IMG/VR virus record: IMGVR_UViG_3300042293_000200
Coordinates: 1 to 38,282 of that record
Strand: one strand, 5' to 3'
Length of the DNA stretch: 38,282 nt
Source: a virus
Below, piece by piece: positions 36,548 through 38,282 of the stretch. The notes below the pieces were generated by a model that worked only from the letters and a program-made list of their open reading frames with translations, made no database searches and was not told the origin of the DNA. Position 1 is the first letter of the stretch, and every line of letters starts with the position of its first letter. The position numbers and the translations under genes were made by a program.

Positions 36548-38282
36548 TGAAATACATAGTTGCGTTTTTATTGTTGTTTGGTTTTGCGGCCCCTGCTTTT
36601 GCTATTGGTATGACTATTGCAATTGCGGCGGGATTGACTGGTTTTGCCGCCGCCGCTGCTGCTTTTGCAATAAATATGGTTGTATCTGCAATTATATCTA
36701 AAGCATTTTTTAGCCCTAATCAGGGCGCACAAGACTTTGCAGGTCAATCCAAAAACCCCGGCAATCGTCAGCAAATCCCTCCGGCTACAGATAATAAACT
36801 TGAAGTAGTTTATGGCTCCGCTTGGTTAGGCGGAACAATGATTGATTTAAGCATTACTGAAGATAACCAGAATCTTTATTATGTATTGGCGCTCTCTGAA
36901 GTTACTAATAACGGCGCTGACACAATTACGTTTGGCGATATTTATTACGGCGGGAAAAAGGTAGTATTTAATGCAAACGGATATAGCGTAGATTCTTTGT
37001 TAGATGAATCTACCGGGGAAAGTCAGCCTGTAAACGGAAATATTGAGTTTTACCTTTATAGCAATGGCATAAATTCGCAGCAAAATTCCGGTTTATCTGC
37101 TACTCAAGTAATGCAATCTAGCGGTCTTGTTTGGCAATGGGATGGTGCTCAGTTAATGACGGATTGCAGTTTTGCAATTCTGCATTTAACTTACAACCAA
37201 GACCTTAACATTCAGGGTATAGAACAAACAAAGTTTCAGATAACAAACTCTCGCTCTAAGCCGGGAGATTGTTTTAATGATTACTTAACCAATACAGTTT
37301 ATGGCGCGGCCATTCCTGATAATCAAATAGATACAGCTAGTCTTACTGCGCTAAATGTTTATTGTGATGAATCATTTACATACGAGCCTTATTCCGGTGG
37401 CTCTGCTACGCAAACCCGTTTCCGTTTTGATGGTGTAATTGATACCAACAGAACGATAATGCAAAACCTGCAAGACATGGCATCGTGTTGCGATTGTTTA
37501 TTGAAATACAACGAAATATTAGGAGCGTGGGGTGTTGTTGTTCAATCGCCTACTTACACGGTAGCAATGAACATTAACGATAGCAATATGGTATCTGCTA
37601 TTAGTATTACTCCAATTGATATTGCCGGTTCTTACAATGTCATTGAATGTAAATTCCCTGACGAAAACAATCAGGACTCATTTAATTCTTCGACGTTTGA
37701 CCTTGCTGAAATCGCCCCAGAACTTCTGTTTCAGAATGAACCAGTAAACAAGCAATCTGTTTCTTTGCCATTAGTTAATAACGACGTTCGCGCACAATAT
37801 CTTGCGAACCGTATGCTTAAATCAGCAAGGGAAGATTTACAGGTTCAATGCACAATCAATTATGTCGGACTGCAATTAGAAGCTGGCGATATTGTTTCTG
37901 TAACCAGTGTAAATTACGGATGGAATGCAAAGCTATTTAGAATCAATAAAGTCGTGCAGACTTTCGAGGATAGCGGTCAGGTATTAGCAAAATTAACATT
38001 GTCAGAATTTAATCCAGCTATTTATGACGATGTTCCAGTTACGCAGTTTTCACCAGTTCCAAATACCGGAATTGGAAGTCCAACTCTTTTTGGAACTATT
38101 CCTGTTCCTGTTGTTGCGGCGCAATACCCGACAATTACTAATCCTACATTTGTAATTCAAATTACAAGTAGTTCAGTTGGGATTATTCAATACGCGGAAC
38201 TTTGGTATTCCGCTTTTTCTAACCCTACGCAAGAACAACTTATCTTTGCTGGCACTACAGAAATTCAGCCGAATGGAAATCC
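36547..38282 (+). CDS. Tail tip / host-specificity protein, N-terminal part (continues at position 3)
   Basis: The gene starts at ATG 36547 and is open to the window end, continuing in frame at position 3. The first ~55 residues are highly hydrophobic (MKYIVAFLLLFGFAAPAFA, then AIAAGLTGFAAAAAAFAINM), resembling a signal peptide plus a glycine/alanine membrane-type helix. In lambda such a segment belongs to the separate tail protein gpI, so this may be a fused I/J-type arrangement. The remainder (LEVVYGSAWLGGTMIDLSI, NLQDMASCCDCLLKYNE) follows gpJ-type tip architecture with a tape-proximal hub. It would complete the tail after GNAT. Confidence 0.85.
   Translation, partial: MKYIVAFLLLFGFAAPAFAIGMTIAIAAGLTGFAAAAAAFAINMVVSAIISKAFFSPNQGAQDFAGQSKNPGNRQQIPPATDNKLEVVYGSAWLGGTMIDLSITEDNQNLYYVLALSEVTNNGADTITFGDIYYGGKKVVFNANGYSVDSLLDESTGESQPVNGNIEFYLYSNGINSQQNSGLSATQVMQSSGLVWQWDGAQLMTDCSFAILHLTYNQDLNIQGIEQTKFQITNSRSKPGDCFNDYLTNTVYGAAIPDNQIDTASLTALNVYCDESFTYEPYSGGSATQTRFRFDGVIDTNRTIMQNLQDMASCCDCLLKYNEILGAWGVVVQSPTYTVAMNINDSNMVSAISITPIDIAGSYNVIECKFPDENNQDSFNSSTFDLAEIAPELLFQNEPVNKQSVSLPLVNNDVRAQYLANRMLKSAREDLQVQCTINYVGLQLEAGDIVSVTSVNYGWNAKLFRINKVVQTFEDSGQVLAKLTLSEFNPAIYDDVPVTQFSPVPNTGIGSPTLFGTIPVPVVAAQYPTITNPTFVIQITSSSVGIIQYAELWYSAFSNPTQEQLIFAGTTEIQPNGN
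38093..38282. repeat. Right copy of imperfect terminal direct repeat
   Basis: Matches 1-190 except at 38220, 38222, 38223 and 38277. Three changes fall in two adjacent codons (TCA AGT versus TCT AAC, a Ser-to-Asn replacement) and one is a silent Gly change. Joining the copies gives a circle of about 38,092 bp. Confidence 0.9.

Overview
The window is essentially one complete genome of a tailed, siphovirus-like phage (HK97/lambda-type head and long-tail genes), opened inside the tail-tip gene. The first 190 bases reappear as the last 190 bases with four mismatches, and the tip-protein reading frame runs off the right end and continues at position 3. The circle therefore closes at about 38.1 kb, with a tip protein of about 1037 residues. 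The small mismatches suggest assembly from a mixed, probably environmental, population. The host cannot be read directly; Gram-negative is favoured by the heptosyltransferase-like (LPS-type) enzyme, ERF/NinG-type proteins and a tRNA with encoded CCA. No integrase or lysogeny repressor is recognisable.

Layout. 1-8189 (+): end of the tip protein, a glycine-rich fibre protein, a cupin, a 968-residue collagen-like fibre, a second collagen-like fibre with YadA-head-like repeats, and small accessory proteins. 8200-10185 (+): SAM methyltransferase, GT2 glycosyltransferase carrying half of a GT9 fold, and a separate protein with the other half. 10182-11266 (+): coiled-coil membrane protein, 3-TM holin and M15 endolysin. 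11267-13392 (-): seven small tightly packed genes (HTH protein, replication-initiator-like protein, coiled-coil proteins) ending in tRNA-Leu(UAA). 13393-13992: 600-bp non-coding control region, rich in inverted repeats, with two divergent promoters sharing a 36-bp element and a predicted minus-strand structured RNA. 13993-19268 (+): early genes (ERF annealing protein, YqaJ exonuclease, NinG, TraR-like zinc finger, DUF932 protein, two winged-helix proteins) divided by terminators. 19265-22261 (+): AT-rich cassette with a ParB-like protein, a fused histidine phosphatase/cytidylyltransferase, a TAGT-like glycosyltransferase and an HNH nuclease. 22379-38282 (+): terminase, portal, protease, two tandem major capsid paralogues, connectors, tail tube, tail-chaperone pair joined by a -1 frameshift, tape measure, minor tail proteins, GNAT protein and tip.

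How it works together. Divergent promoters in the central control region start the leftward accessory/replication operon and the rightward recombination operon. There is no DNA polymerase, primase or helicase, so the phage must rely on the host replisome. HNH, TerS and TerL package DNA into a capsid that may be built from two related HK97-fold proteins. Late transcription probably runs from a promoter just before terS through the tail, fibre and lysis genes, meeting the leftward operon at the tRNA.

The observations most worth following are the tandem capsid paralogues with a terminator between them, the ParB/phosphatase-cytidylyltransferase/TAGT cassette, the structured central RNA region, the split GT9 enzyme, and the textbook GGGAAAC frameshift site. 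All family names come from motif recognition; no database search was run.
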